From positions 62,001 to 126,000 of the forward strand of contig JBBQZQ010000004.1 of NCBI GenBank assembly GCA_038207565.1: a stretch of 64,000 bases of DNA, given 5' to 3'. Both the position numbers and the translations under genes were made by a program. The stretch is from JALZAI01 sp038207565. Lineage in GTDB: Bacteria; Actinomycetota; Actinomycetes; Mycobacteriales; Jatrophihabitantaceae. The notes under the pieces are model-generated. The model ran no database searches, was not told the origin of the DNA, and saw only the letters and a list, made by a program, of their open reading frames with translations. This document shows, piece after piece, positions 24,871-31,898 of the stretch. The number at the start of each line of letters is the position of its first letter. The stretch's first letter is position 1.

Positions 24871-25844
24871 GTGCTCCCGCGCGACGAGGGCTGCGGCGGC
24901 GCGGCGGTCGTGACGGCGACCCCGTCGTCCCGGAAGCGAGCTTCACCTCCTACTACGGCCGTCCGGTCGTCAAGGCCTCGCCCTGGGAGAAGGACATCCC
25001 CGCCTACCTGTTCCTCGGCGGGGTCGCTGCGGGTTCCTCGCTGCTCGCCGCCGGTGCCGATCTCAGCGATCGACCAACCTTGCGGCGCACCGGCAGACTG
25101 GGCGCGCTGGTCGCGATCACGACCAGCTTCGCGGCGCTGGTGCACGACCTCGGCCGTCCCGCCCGCTTCGCCAACATGCTGCGCGTGGCCAAGCTGACCT
25201 CGCCGATGTCGGTCGGGACCTGGATCCTGACGCTGTACGGGCCCGCCGCGGGCGCCGCCGGAGCGGCCGAGCTGGCCGGTGTCGTGCCGGCGCCGTTACG
25301 CCCGTTGCTGCAGCTGTTCGCACGTCCTGCGGGATTGGCCGCTGCCGTCGTGGGGCCTGCGGTCGCGAGCTACACCGCGGTGTTGCTCGCCGACACGGCC
25401 ACCCCCGCCTGGCATGACGCGCACCGGGAACTGCCGTTCGTGTTCGTCGGCTCGGCCGCGGCGGCCGCCGGTGGACTCGGCATGCTCGGCGCGTCGCTTT
25501 CCGACGCCGCGCCGGCCCGGCGGATGGCCATGCTCGGTGCGGTCGGCGAACTGGTCGCCGAGCGTCGCATGGAGCAGTCGATGGGGCTGTCCGCCGAGAC
25601 ATTGCACGCGGGCACGCCGGGGAAGCTGATGCGGGCCAGCCGGGCGCTGACCGCGGCCGGTGCGCTCGGTGCCGCGGTGCTCGCAGGCCGCAGCCGGGTC
25701 GCTGCCGCTGCAGCCGGCGCGGCGCTGCTCGCGGGCTCCGCCTGTACGCGCTTCGCCGTGTTCGGCGCGGGACAGGCGTCCGCCCACGACCCGAAGTACA
25801 CCGTCGTTCCGCAACGTGAGCGGCTCGACGCCCGCGAGAGCTGA
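24867..25844 (+). CDS. nrfD: NrfD/PsrC-type membrane anchor of the formate dehydrogenase
   Basis: A 325-residue integral membrane protein. Residues 1-40 are charged and contain SFTSYYGRPVVKASPWEKDI, then AYLFLGGVAAGSSLLAAG opens about seven to eight membrane helices; LVHDLGRPARFANMLRVAKLTSPMSVGTW is the NrfD/PsrC hallmark loop. Members pass electrons to the quinone pool without haem. E. coli FDH-N uses a cytochrome b (FdnI) here instead, so this complex has a mixed architecture. ATG 24867 overlaps the previous stop. The residue-dense Ala-rich C-terminus ends AHDPKYTVVPQRE. Function assigned from the operon. Confidence 0.85.
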   Translation: MSAPARRGLRRRGGRDGDPVVPEASFTSYYGRPVVKASPWEKDIPAYLFLGGVAAGSSLLAAGADLSDRPTLRRTGRLGALVAITTSFAALVHDLGRPARFANMLRVAKLTSPMSVGTWILTLYGPAAGAAGAAELAGVVPAPLRPLLQLFARPAGLAAAVVGPAVASYTAVLLADTATPAWHDAHRELPFVFVGSAAAAAGGLGMLGASLSDAAPARRMAMLGAVGELVAERRMEQSMGLSAETLHAGTPGKLMRASRALTAAGALGAAVLAGRSRVAAAAAGAALLAGSACTRFAVFGAGQASAHDPKYTVVPQRERLDARES

Positions 25845-25885
25845 GCTCGCAGCTGCCGCCTCGTCGCAGCCACCCGCGGCGTCAG

Positions 25886-25915
25886 TGGTCGAGATCGACC
25901 AGGCACCGGCCGGTG
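25886..25915. terminator. Bidirectional terminator between convergent nrfD and selD
   Basis: Two hairpins fill the 84-base gap between the stop codons: TGGTCG (25886-25891) with CGACCA (25896-25901), then the palindrome CACCGGCCGGTG at 25904-25915. No U-run follows, as is common in high-GC genomes. Position between convergent genes supports a terminator. Confidence 0.55.
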
Positions 25916-25928
25916 ACAACGCGCGAGG

Positions 25929-26918
25929 TCAGCGCACCTGCACCACGTACTCACCTCGGGCGACGACCTCGCCGATAACCGGTGCGCCGGGCACCTCGCC
26001 TACGACGAGCAAGCCCCCGCTGGTCTGTGCGTCGGCGAGCAGCAACAGCTCGTCCTCGGCCACCGATGCCCCCAGGTGCGGGCGGACCCAGTCGAGATTG
26101 CGTCGCGTGCCGCCGCTGACGAAGCCGTCGCGCAGCGCCTCGCGCGCGCCGTCGAGATACGGGACGGCCGAGGCGTCGATCACCGCGCTGACGCCCGATG
26201 CGCGGGCCATCTTGTAGAGGTGGCCGAGCAGGCCGAAACCGGTCACGTCGGTGGCCGCGACGATGCCGGCGTCGAGCGCAGCCTGCGCCGCGGTGTCGTT
26301 CAGCGCGACCATCGACGCGACGGCATTGCTGAAGACCTCGCCGGTGCTCTTGTGCCGGTTGTTCAACACGCCGACCCCGAGCGGCTTCGTGAGACTGATC
26401 GGCAGGCCCGCCCGCGCGGCATCGTTGCGCATCAGCCGCTCCGGGTCGGCGGTGCCGGTCACCGCCATGCCGTACTTGGGCTCCGGGTCGTCGATGCTGT
26501 GCCCGCCGCCGACGTGGCAGCGAGCCGAGCGCGCCACGTCGAGGCCGCCGCGCAGCACCTCACGCAGCAGCTCACCGGGCAACACCTCGCGTGGCCATCC
26601 GACGAGATTCACCGCGACCAGGGGACGCCCACCCATCGCGTACACGTCAGACAGCGCGTTCGCCGCGGCGATTCGTCCCCAGTCGTAGGCGTCGTCGACG
26701 ACCGGGGTGAAGAAGTCCGCGGTCGTCACGAGCGCAGTGCTGTCGTCGATGCGCACCACCGCCGCGTCGTCGCCGTCGTCCAGTCCCACCAGCAGACCGG
26801 GCGCCGAATACCCGCTCAGCCCCCGAACGATGTCCTCCAGCTCGCCGGGCGGGATCTTGCACGCGCATCCCCCGCCGTGCGCGTACTGCGTGAGCCGGTA
26901 CGTCGTCGATGCAGTCAC
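25929..26918 (-). CDS. selD: Selenide, water dikinase SelD
   Basis: A 329-residue SelD, which makes selenophosphate from selenide and ATP for selenocysteine synthesis. The active-site loop is HGGGCACKIPPGEL, with C18 and K21 matching E. coli C17 and K20, so this SelD itself uses Cys rather than Sec. ATP/metal-binding regions GLDDGDDAAVVRI and TADFFTPVVDD, ALSDVYAMGGRP and GGHSIDDPEPKYG are intact. GTG 26918 is chosen: it gives the normal N-terminus; upstream codons run into the tRNA-Sec gene. It is convergent with the formate dehydrogenase operon and divergent from tRNA-Sec-selA. Confidence 0.9.
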   Translation of the reverse strand: MTASTTYRLTQYAHGGGCACKIPPGELEDIVRGLSGYSAPGLLVGLDDGDDAAVVRIDDSTALVTTADFFTPVVDDAYDWGRIAAANALSDVYAMGGRPLVAVNLVGWPREVLPGELLREVLRGGLDVARSARCHVGGGHSIDDPEPKYGMAVTGTADPERLMRNDAARAGLPISLTKPLGVGVLNNRHKSTGEVFSNAVASMVALNDTAAQAALDAGIVAATDVTGFGLLGHLYKMARASGVSAVIDASAVPYLDGAREALRDGFVSGGTRRNLDWVRPHLGASVAEDELLLLADAQTSGGLLVVGEVPGAPVIGEVVARGEYVVQVR

Positions 26919-26956
26919 CCCGCGACCGTAGCCTGCGACCCAGTAGCGTGATCGTC

Positions 26957-27049
26957 GGAGGCGTACAGGTGCCTGGTGGCCCTCCCGGTCTTCAAAACCG
27001 GTGAAGCCGAGCATCTCGGCTTGGCGGGTTCGATTCCCGTCCGTCTCCG
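26957..27049 (+). tRNA. selC: Selenocysteine tRNA, anticodon UCA
   Basis: A 93-base tRNA. The anticodon stem CCGGT (26985-26989) / ACCGG (26997-27001) closes the loop CTTCAAA, with anticodon TCA at 26992-26994. The long variable arm is a strong hairpin, AAGCCGAG with CTCGGCTT, and the T arm is GCGGG-TTCGATT-CCCGT. The acceptor strands are GGAGGCG and CGTCTCC, extended so that acceptor plus T stem total 13 pairs, as expected for tRNA-Sec. The discriminator is G and CCA is not encoded. It decodes the UGA in the formate dehydrogenase mRNA. Confidence 0.93.
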
Positions 27050-27071
27050 CAGATCGCCCGAGGGGGTGGCA

Positions 27072-28364
27072 GTGGCTGTCGTCGATCCGCGGCGCCAGGT
27101 CCCGCGTACCGATGCCGTGCTCGCCGATCCACGGCTGGTGGCGGCGACCGAACGGCTGGGGCGCAACCGGGTGAAGCAGGCCGTCGCCGCGGCACTCGGC
27201 GAGGTCCGCGGCGCGGAGCTGGATCCCGATGCCGTCGCCGACCACGTGCTCGCCGGCCTGCCGGCAGCCGCGACATCGCTGCGCCGCGCCATCAACGCGA
27301 CCGGCGTGGTGCTGCACACCAACCTCGGCAGAGCACCGCTCTCGCAAGCCGCCGCGCTCGCGGTGGCAGTTGCGTCGGGCTACGTCGACGTCGAGTACGA
27401 CCTGGTGTCGGGCCGACGTGCACCGCGCGGGCGCGACACGATCGCGGCCCTGCTGCGCGCCGTCCCCGACGCAGCCGACGCACTCGTCGTCAACAACGGG
27501 GCGGCGGCGCTCGTGCTGGCGACGACGGCGCTGGCGGGCGGCCGCGAGATCGTCATCAGCCGTGGAGAGATGGTCGAGATCGGCGACGGTTTCCGCCTGC
27601 CCGATCTGATCCAATCGACCGGCGCCATGCTCCGCGAGGTGGGCACGACGAACCGCGTGCATCTCGAGGACTACCGCGCGGCGATCGGCGAACGCACCGC
27701 ATGCGTCCTCAAGGTGCACCCGAGCAACTTCCGCATCGACGGTTTCACCGCCTCGGTAGACGTGCGCGAGCTGTCGCGCCTCGGCGTACCCGTGATCGCC
27801 GACATCGGCAGCGGATTGCTGGCGCCGAACGCCCTGCTGCCGCTCGAGCCCGACGCAGCGACCGCGCTACGCAGCGGCGCAGCGCTGGTCACCTGCAGCG
27901 GCGACAAGCTGCTCGGCGGTCCGCAGGCCGGGCTGGTCCTCGGCGACGCGGCGCTGATCACCCGGCTGCGCCGGCATCCCCTCGCCCGCGCCCTGCGCGT
28001 GGACAAGCTCACGCTCGCCGCCCTCGAGGCCACGCTGAACGGCCCGGTCACGCCGACATGGCATTCGCTGCAGGCCGACCCCGCCGTGCTGCGGGCACGG
28101 TGCGAGGCGCTCGCGGCCGAACTGCCGGGCGCGGACGTCGTCGGGTCGGAAGGAGCGGTCGGCGGTGGCGGGGCTCCGGGCACGTCGCTGCCGGGCTGGG
28201 CCGTCGCCGTCCCGGCGCACTTCGCCGCGCTCCTGCGCGTCGGCGAACCGTCGGTGGTCGGGCGCGTCGTGCATGACCGGTGCCTGCTCGACCTGCGCTG
28301 CGTCGAGGCGGGCGATGACCGCGCGGTGCTCGCGGCGGTGCGGGCCGTGGCGAAGGGCGCCTGA
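27072..28364 (+). CDS. selA: L-seryl-tRNA(Sec) selenium transferase SelA
   Basis: A 430-residue PLP enzyme converting Ser-tRNA-Sec to Sec-tRNA-Sec with selenophosphate. The PLP lysine is K279 in CSGDKLLGGPQAGLVLG. Other family features are INATGVVLHTNLGRAPLS (about residues 75-92), VNNGAAALVLATTALAGGREIVISRGEMVEIGDGFRLPD and GTTNRVHLEDYRAAI. The open frame runs back into tRNA-Sec; GTG 27072 is favoured because GAGGGG lies six bases upstream (GTG 27066 overlaps that site). The gene begins 22 bases after tRNA-Sec, so tRNA and mRNA are probably co-transcribed. selB follows after two bases. Confidence 0.92.
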   Translation: MAVVDPRRQVPRTDAVLADPRLVAATERLGRNRVKQAVAAALGEVRGAELDPDAVADHVLAGLPAAATSLRRAINATGVVLHTNLGRAPLSQAAALAVAVASGYVDVEYDLVSGRRAPRGRDTIAALLRAVPDAADALVVNNGAAALVLATTALAGGREIVISRGEMVEIGDGFRLPDLIQSTGAMLREVGTTNRVHLEDYRAAIGERTACVLKVHPSNFRIDGFTASVDVRELSRLGVPVIADIGSGLLAPNALLPLEPDAATALRSGAALVTCSGDKLLGGPQAGLVLGDAALITRLRRHPLARALRVDKLTLAALEATLNGPVTPTWHSLQADPAVLRARCEALAAELPGADVVGSEGAVGGGGAPGTSLPGWAVAVPAHFAALLRVGEPSVVGRVVHDRCLLDLRCVEAGDDRAVLAAVRAVAKGA

Positions 28365-28366
28365 CG

Positions 28367-30142
28367 GTGCATGTCGTGGCCACCGCGGGGCACGTCGACC
28401 ACGGCAAGTCGACGCTGGTCCGCGCCCTCACCGCAATGGAGCCGGACCGGTTCGCCGAGGAACGCCGTCGCGGCATGACGATCGACCTCGGGTACGCCTG
28501 GACGACATTGCCGTCGGGCGAGGAGCTCGCTTTCGTCGACGTTCCCGGGCACCAGCGGTTCATTGCCAACATGCTCGCCGGCCTCGGACCCGCCCCTGCC
28601 GTGCTCTTCGTCGTCGCCGCGGACGAGGGCTGGTCGCGTCAGTCCGAGGAGCACCTGAGCGCCGTGGACGCGCTGGACGTGCGGCACGGACTGCTCGCGA
28701 TCACCCGTAGCGATCTCGCCGACCCGGCGTCCGCCGTGCGGCAGGCGCGCGAGCGCGTCGGGCGTTCGAGTCTGGGTGAGGTCGAGGCCGTCGTCGTGTC
28801 CGGGGCGACCGGCGCCGGTCTCGCTAACCTGCGTGCCGGCCTCGACCGCCTCGTGGCACAGCTGCCCGATCCACAGCCCGGCGTACGGGTGCGGTTGTGG
28901 ATCGATCGCTCCTTCAGCGTGCGCGGCAGCGGCACCGTGGTCACCGGCACGCTGGCAGCCGGTGTGCTGAAGGTCGGCGACCGGCTGGAGATGCGCGGTC
29001 GGCAGGTCACGGTACGCGGCCTGCAGAGTCTCGGCGAACCCCGCGAGCGGGTCGCCTGCGTCGCCCGCGTTGCTCTCAATCTGCGCGGCGTCGACCGCGA
29101 CGAGATCGGGCGCGGCGACGTCCTCGTCACGCCCGGCGCATGGCACTGGACGAGCACTGTCGACGTGCGCCTGCAGCGCCCTGGCGAGGCCGCCGGGGAG
29201 CTGCCTTGCGAGCTCGTGCTGCATACCGGGACAACGGCCGAGCCGGTCCACCTGCGCCCGCTCGATCGGGACCTCGTTCGCCTGGTCGGCAAGCGCGCGC
29301 TGCCGTGGCAGTCCGGCGATCGCGGCGTGCTGCGCGACCCGGGCCGGCAGTCGGTCGCCGCCGGAGTGCTGGTGCTCGACGCCGACCCGCCGGCGCTGAC
29401 GCGGCGCGGCGCGGCAGCGGCACGCGCCGGGGAGCTCGCCGATGCCACCGGCCGGCCGGACGGTACCGCCGAGGTCCTACGGCGCGGCGTCGTGCGACGC
29501 ACGCACCTGATCGCACTCGGCATATCGCTCGAGGACCTCGCCGAAGTGCGCCGGATCGGTGACTGGCTTGTCGCAGCGCCTACCTGGAAGTCCTGGCGCG
29601 ACCAGCTACCGACCGTGGTCGCCGACTGGGCTGCCCGCGACCCGCTGCACCCCGCGATGCCGTTGCCCGCCTTGCGTCGCGCGCTGCGGCTGCCCGACGC
29701 CGAGGTGCTCGACGTCCTGCTCGACGCCGCCGGTTTCGAGGTGCGCGACGGCCGGGTGTCCTGCGCACAGTCGACCGCGTCATTGGGCGTCGCCGAAGCG
29801 GGGGTTCGCGCCGTCGAGGCGCGCCTGCGCGGCGCTGCGTTCGACGCCCCCGCGAGTCACGAACTCACGGAGCTGGGTCTGGGCCGCCGCGAACTGGCCG
29901 CGGCCGTGCAGGCCGGTCGGCTGCTGAACATCGGCAATGGCATCGTGCTGCTGCCCACCGCGCCGCAGCAGGCAGTTCAGGCGCTGAGCGCCCTGCCCGG
30001 GCCGTTCACCACCAGTCAGGCCAGGCAAGCGCTCGCCACCACCCGACGCGTCGCGATTCCACTGCTCGAATACCTTGACGCGATGGGACAGACCGAGCGC
30101 GTCGACCCGTCCGCCCGCCGCCTGCGGCGGACGGACAGCTGA
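28367..30142 (+). CDS. selB: Selenocysteine-specific elongation factor SelB
   Basis: A 591-residue SelB that delivers Sec-tRNA-Sec to ribosomes stalled at UGA-SECIS. The N-terminal GTPase domain has G1 TAGHVDHGKSTLVRAL, G3 DVPGHQRFI and G4-like TRSDLAD; switch I contains ERRRGMTIDLGYAW. Domains II and III follow (about residues 170-340, with RSFSVRGSGTVVTGTL), then C-terminal winged helices (about 375-585) that bind the SECIS hairpin; the final one holds FTTSQARQALATTRRVAIPLLEYLD. Length is slightly short of E. coli SelB (614) but all regions are present. GTG 28367 is two bases after the selA stop. Confidence 0.92.
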   Translation: MHVVATAGHVDHGKSTLVRALTAMEPDRFAEERRRGMTIDLGYAWTTLPSGEELAFVDVPGHQRFIANMLAGLGPAPAVLFVVAADEGWSRQSEEHLSAVDALDVRHGLLAITRSDLADPASAVRQARERVGRSSLGEVEAVVVSGATGAGLANLRAGLDRLVAQLPDPQPGVRVRLWIDRSFSVRGSGTVVTGTLAAGVLKVGDRLEMRGRQVTVRGLQSLGEPRERVACVARVALNLRGVDRDEIGRGDVLVTPGAWHWTSTVDVRLQRPGEAAGELPCELVLHTGTTAEPVHLRPLDRDLVRLVGKRALPWQSGDRGVLRDPGRQSVAAGVLVLDADPPALTRRGAAAARAGELADATGRPDGTAEVLRRGVVRRTHLIALGISLEDLAEVRRIGDWLVAAPTWKSWRDQLPTVVADWAARDPLHPAMPLPALRRALRLPDAEVLDVLLDAAGFEVRDGRVSCAQSTASLGVAEAGVRAVEARLRGAAFDAPASHELTELGLGRRELAAAVQAGRLLNIGNGIVLLPTAPQQAVQALSALPGPFTTSQARQALATTRRVAIPLLEYLDAMGQTERVDPSARRLRRTDS

Positions 30143-30164
30143 CCCGACAGGAGACACTGCAGCC

Positions 30165-31376
30165 GTGGCATTCGATGTCGCCAGCGTCCGCGCGCATTTC
30201 CCGGCCCTGGCCGCAGGGGCCGCCCACTTCGACGGCCCGGGCGGTTCTCAGACCCCGGACGTCGTCGCCGAGGCGATGCGGGCGACCCTGACCTCGCCGA
30301 TCGCCAACCGCGGCACCGTGACGACAGCGGAACGCAATGCTGAGGACACCGTCGTCGCGGCGCGGCAGGCCGTCGCGGATCTGCTCAACGCAAACCCCGA
30401 TGGCATCGTGTTCGGCCGCAGCATGACGCAGCTGACCTTCGACTTCGCGCGCGTGCTCGGCAAGGCCTGGGGTGCCGGGGACGAGATCGTCGTCAGCCGG
30501 CTCGACCACGACGCGAATGTCCGTCCCTGGGTGATCGCCGCCGAGGGTGCCGGGGCGACGGTGCGCTGGATCGACTTCGATCCGGCGACCGGCGAGCTGC
30601 TCGCGAGCCACGTTGCGGACGTCCTGTCACCGCGGACCAGGCTGGTCGCGGTCACTGCGGCGTCGAACCTGATCGGCACCCGTCCCGACCTGGTCAGGAT
30701 CGGTGAGCTCGTCCACGACGCGGGGGCGCTGTTGTACGTCGACGGCGTGCACCTGAGCGCGCACGCGGCGATCGATGTCGAGGCGATCGGGGCCGACCTG
30801 TTCGCCTGCTCGCCGTATAAGTTCTGCGGACCGCACTGCGGCGTCGTCGCCGCGCGCCCCGAGCTGCTGGAAACCCTGCACCCCGACAAGCTGCTGCCGT
30901 CGTCGGACGCCGTGCCGGAGCGTTTCGAGCTCGGCACCCTGCCTTACGAACTGCTCGCAGGCACCACTGCCGCTGTCGACTTCCTGGCCGGTCTCGCTGC
31001 CGGTACCGGCCGGCGACGCGAACGGCTGCTGTCCTCGTTCGCGGCGCTCGAGACGCACGAGGACCGGCTGCGCGGTCGCATCGAGGACGGCATTGCCCAG
31101 ATGCCTTCGATCACCAACCACTCGCGCGCAACGCACCGAACCCCCACCCTGCTGATGACGTTCACCGACGGGCACACGCCCGCGATGGCGTACCGGCATC
31201 TCGCGAGCCGCGGCGTCAATGCGCCGGCGGGGTCGTTCTACGCATACGAGCCGGCGCGGCGGCTCGGTCTCGGGCCCGCCGGCGGCCTGCGCGTCGGGCT
31301 CGCGCCTTACAACGACGACGGCGATATCGACCGGTTGCTCGAGGGTTTGGCGGAATTCCTGGGGAAGCACGGCTGA
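30165..31376 (+). CDS. Class-V aminotransferase (cysteine desulfurase-like) at the end of the sel operon
   Basis: A 403-residue PLP enzyme of the SufS/NifS fold, nearest by eye to the VC1184-type subfamily. The PLP lysine is K219 in FACSPYKFCGPHCGV; HFDGPGGSQTPDVVAEAMR and DHDANVRPW are typical. The loop that holds the nucleophilic cysteine in SufS (R-x-GHHCA) instead reads NAPAGSFYAYEPARRLGL, without Cys or His. Known desulfurase or selenocysteine-lyase chemistry of the SufS type is therefore unsupported, though the two cysteines beside the PLP lysine are notable. GTG 30165 has AGGAG upstream. It begins 22 bases after selB and is probably co-transcribed, which suggests a link to selenium supply. 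Confidence 0.75.
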   Translation: MAFDVASVRAHFPALAAGAAHFDGPGGSQTPDVVAEAMRATLTSPIANRGTVTTAERNAEDTVVAARQAVADLLNANPDGIVFGRSMTQLTFDFARVLGKAWGAGDEIVVSRLDHDANVRPWVIAAEGAGATVRWIDFDPATGELLASHVADVLSPRTRLVAVTAASNLIGTRPDLVRIGELVHDAGALLYVDGVHLSAHAAIDVEAIGADLFACSPYKFCGPHCGVVAARPELLETLHPDKLLPSSDAVPERFELGTLPYELLAGTTAAVDFLAGLAAGTGRRRERLLSSFAALETHEDRLRGRIEDGIAQMPSITNHSRATHRTPTLLMTFTDGHTPAMAYRHLASRGVNAPAGSFYAYEPARRLGLGPAGGLRVGLAPYNDDGDIDRLLEGLAEFLGKHG

Positions 31377-31394
31377 CGGAGTCTGATCGCGACA

Positions 31395-31468
31395 AAGCGT
31401 CCATTCACTGGTTGACGCTTACGACATGGCGTTCTACTGTGTGGCAGGGTATGACGGCCACGCCGTCA
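31395..31468 (+). terminator. Two hairpins downstream of the sel operon
   Basis: AAGCGTC (31395-31401) pairs with GACGCTT (31414-31420) across a 12-base loop, and TGACGGC (31452-31458) pairs with GCCGTCA (31462-31468) across CAC. They lie 18-92 bases after the last sel-operon stop codon and are the best candidates for its terminator. Confidence 0.5.
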
Positions 31469-31717
31469 CGCCCGCGTCCGTCTCAGGCCCCGCACGGAAC
31501 GGACGGTGTTTGCCGGTCGCCGCTCCGGCCCTGCATTTCCCCTGCGTGCCAGTTGGAGCGGCGTTCGGCGCCCAGGACCGGACGGCACCAGAAATACTCA
31601 CGCCGGGACTGGCGCGTTTCCCTGTGCAGTAGGGCATGCTGATATCACGGCAGCGCGCGCGGACTGTTCGCTCGTCACCCCCGGGGGTCGACGACGCACA
31701 TCCGACCGGGCGGTCGG

Positions 31718-31789
31718 GGGCGGCGCTTCGGGTGGCCTGTTGGTTCACGCCAGCAGACCCATTGCAGGGGACGACCCGAAGCGCCGCCC
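31718..31789. repeat. 16-bp perfect inverted repeat with an inner hairpin
   Basis: GGGCGGCGCTTCGGGT (31718-31733) is the exact reverse complement of ACCCGAAGCGCCGCCC (31774-31789). The 40-base spacer has its own hairpin, CTGTTGG with CCAGCAG. The whole could fold as a branched RNA in the leader of the multicopper oxidase mRNA, or act as a terminator or protein site. Nothing identifies it. Confidence 0.7.
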
Positions 31790-31898
31790 AACCCGCGCCG
31801 GCCGGCCGAACCCCGCTTCCGGCCGTTACCAGGTGCCAGCGTTCACGATTGTTTGACGGTCGGTTCCTAGCGTCACCCACGGACCTGAGGGGGATGCC

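Larger units (their letters stand above)
31377..31898. other. 522-base intergenic region rich in inverted repeats
   Basis: No open frame here resembles a protein; overlapping frames on both strands have no homologue I recognise and lack start signals. It holds hairpins AAGCGTC/GACGCTT (31395-31420) and TGACGGC/GCCGTCA (31452-31468), then a 16-bp inverted repeat at 31718-31789. The last 60 bases should include the promoter of the multicopper oxidase gene, with TTTGACGG at about 31852 as a possible -35 box and GAGGGGG before the ATG. Confidence 0.6.

Noticed and set aside
26919..27719. N-terminal extension of selD through tRNA-Sec and selA
   Set aside because: It would overlap the tRNA gene and selA in antisense; GTG 26918 begins the conserved SelD sequence.
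27671..29251. A 526-codon reverse-strand protein across selA and selB
   Set aside because: It is antisense to two well-conserved genes and lacks any domain; a shadow frame.
30165..31376. Straightforward SufS/CsdB cysteine desulfurase
   Set aside because: Fold and PLP lysine fit, but the catalytic cysteine loop is missing, so I kept the broader class-V aminotransferase name.
31718..31789. Insertion sequence end or CRISPR repeat
   Set aside because: Only one inverted pair, no transposase, no target duplication visible and no spaced direct repeats.
31412..31880. Small proteins of 68-148 residues in the gap before the multicopper oxidase
   Set aside because: Overlapping frames on both strands, Arg/Pro/Gly-rich, without start signals or homology; better explained as structured non-coding DNA.
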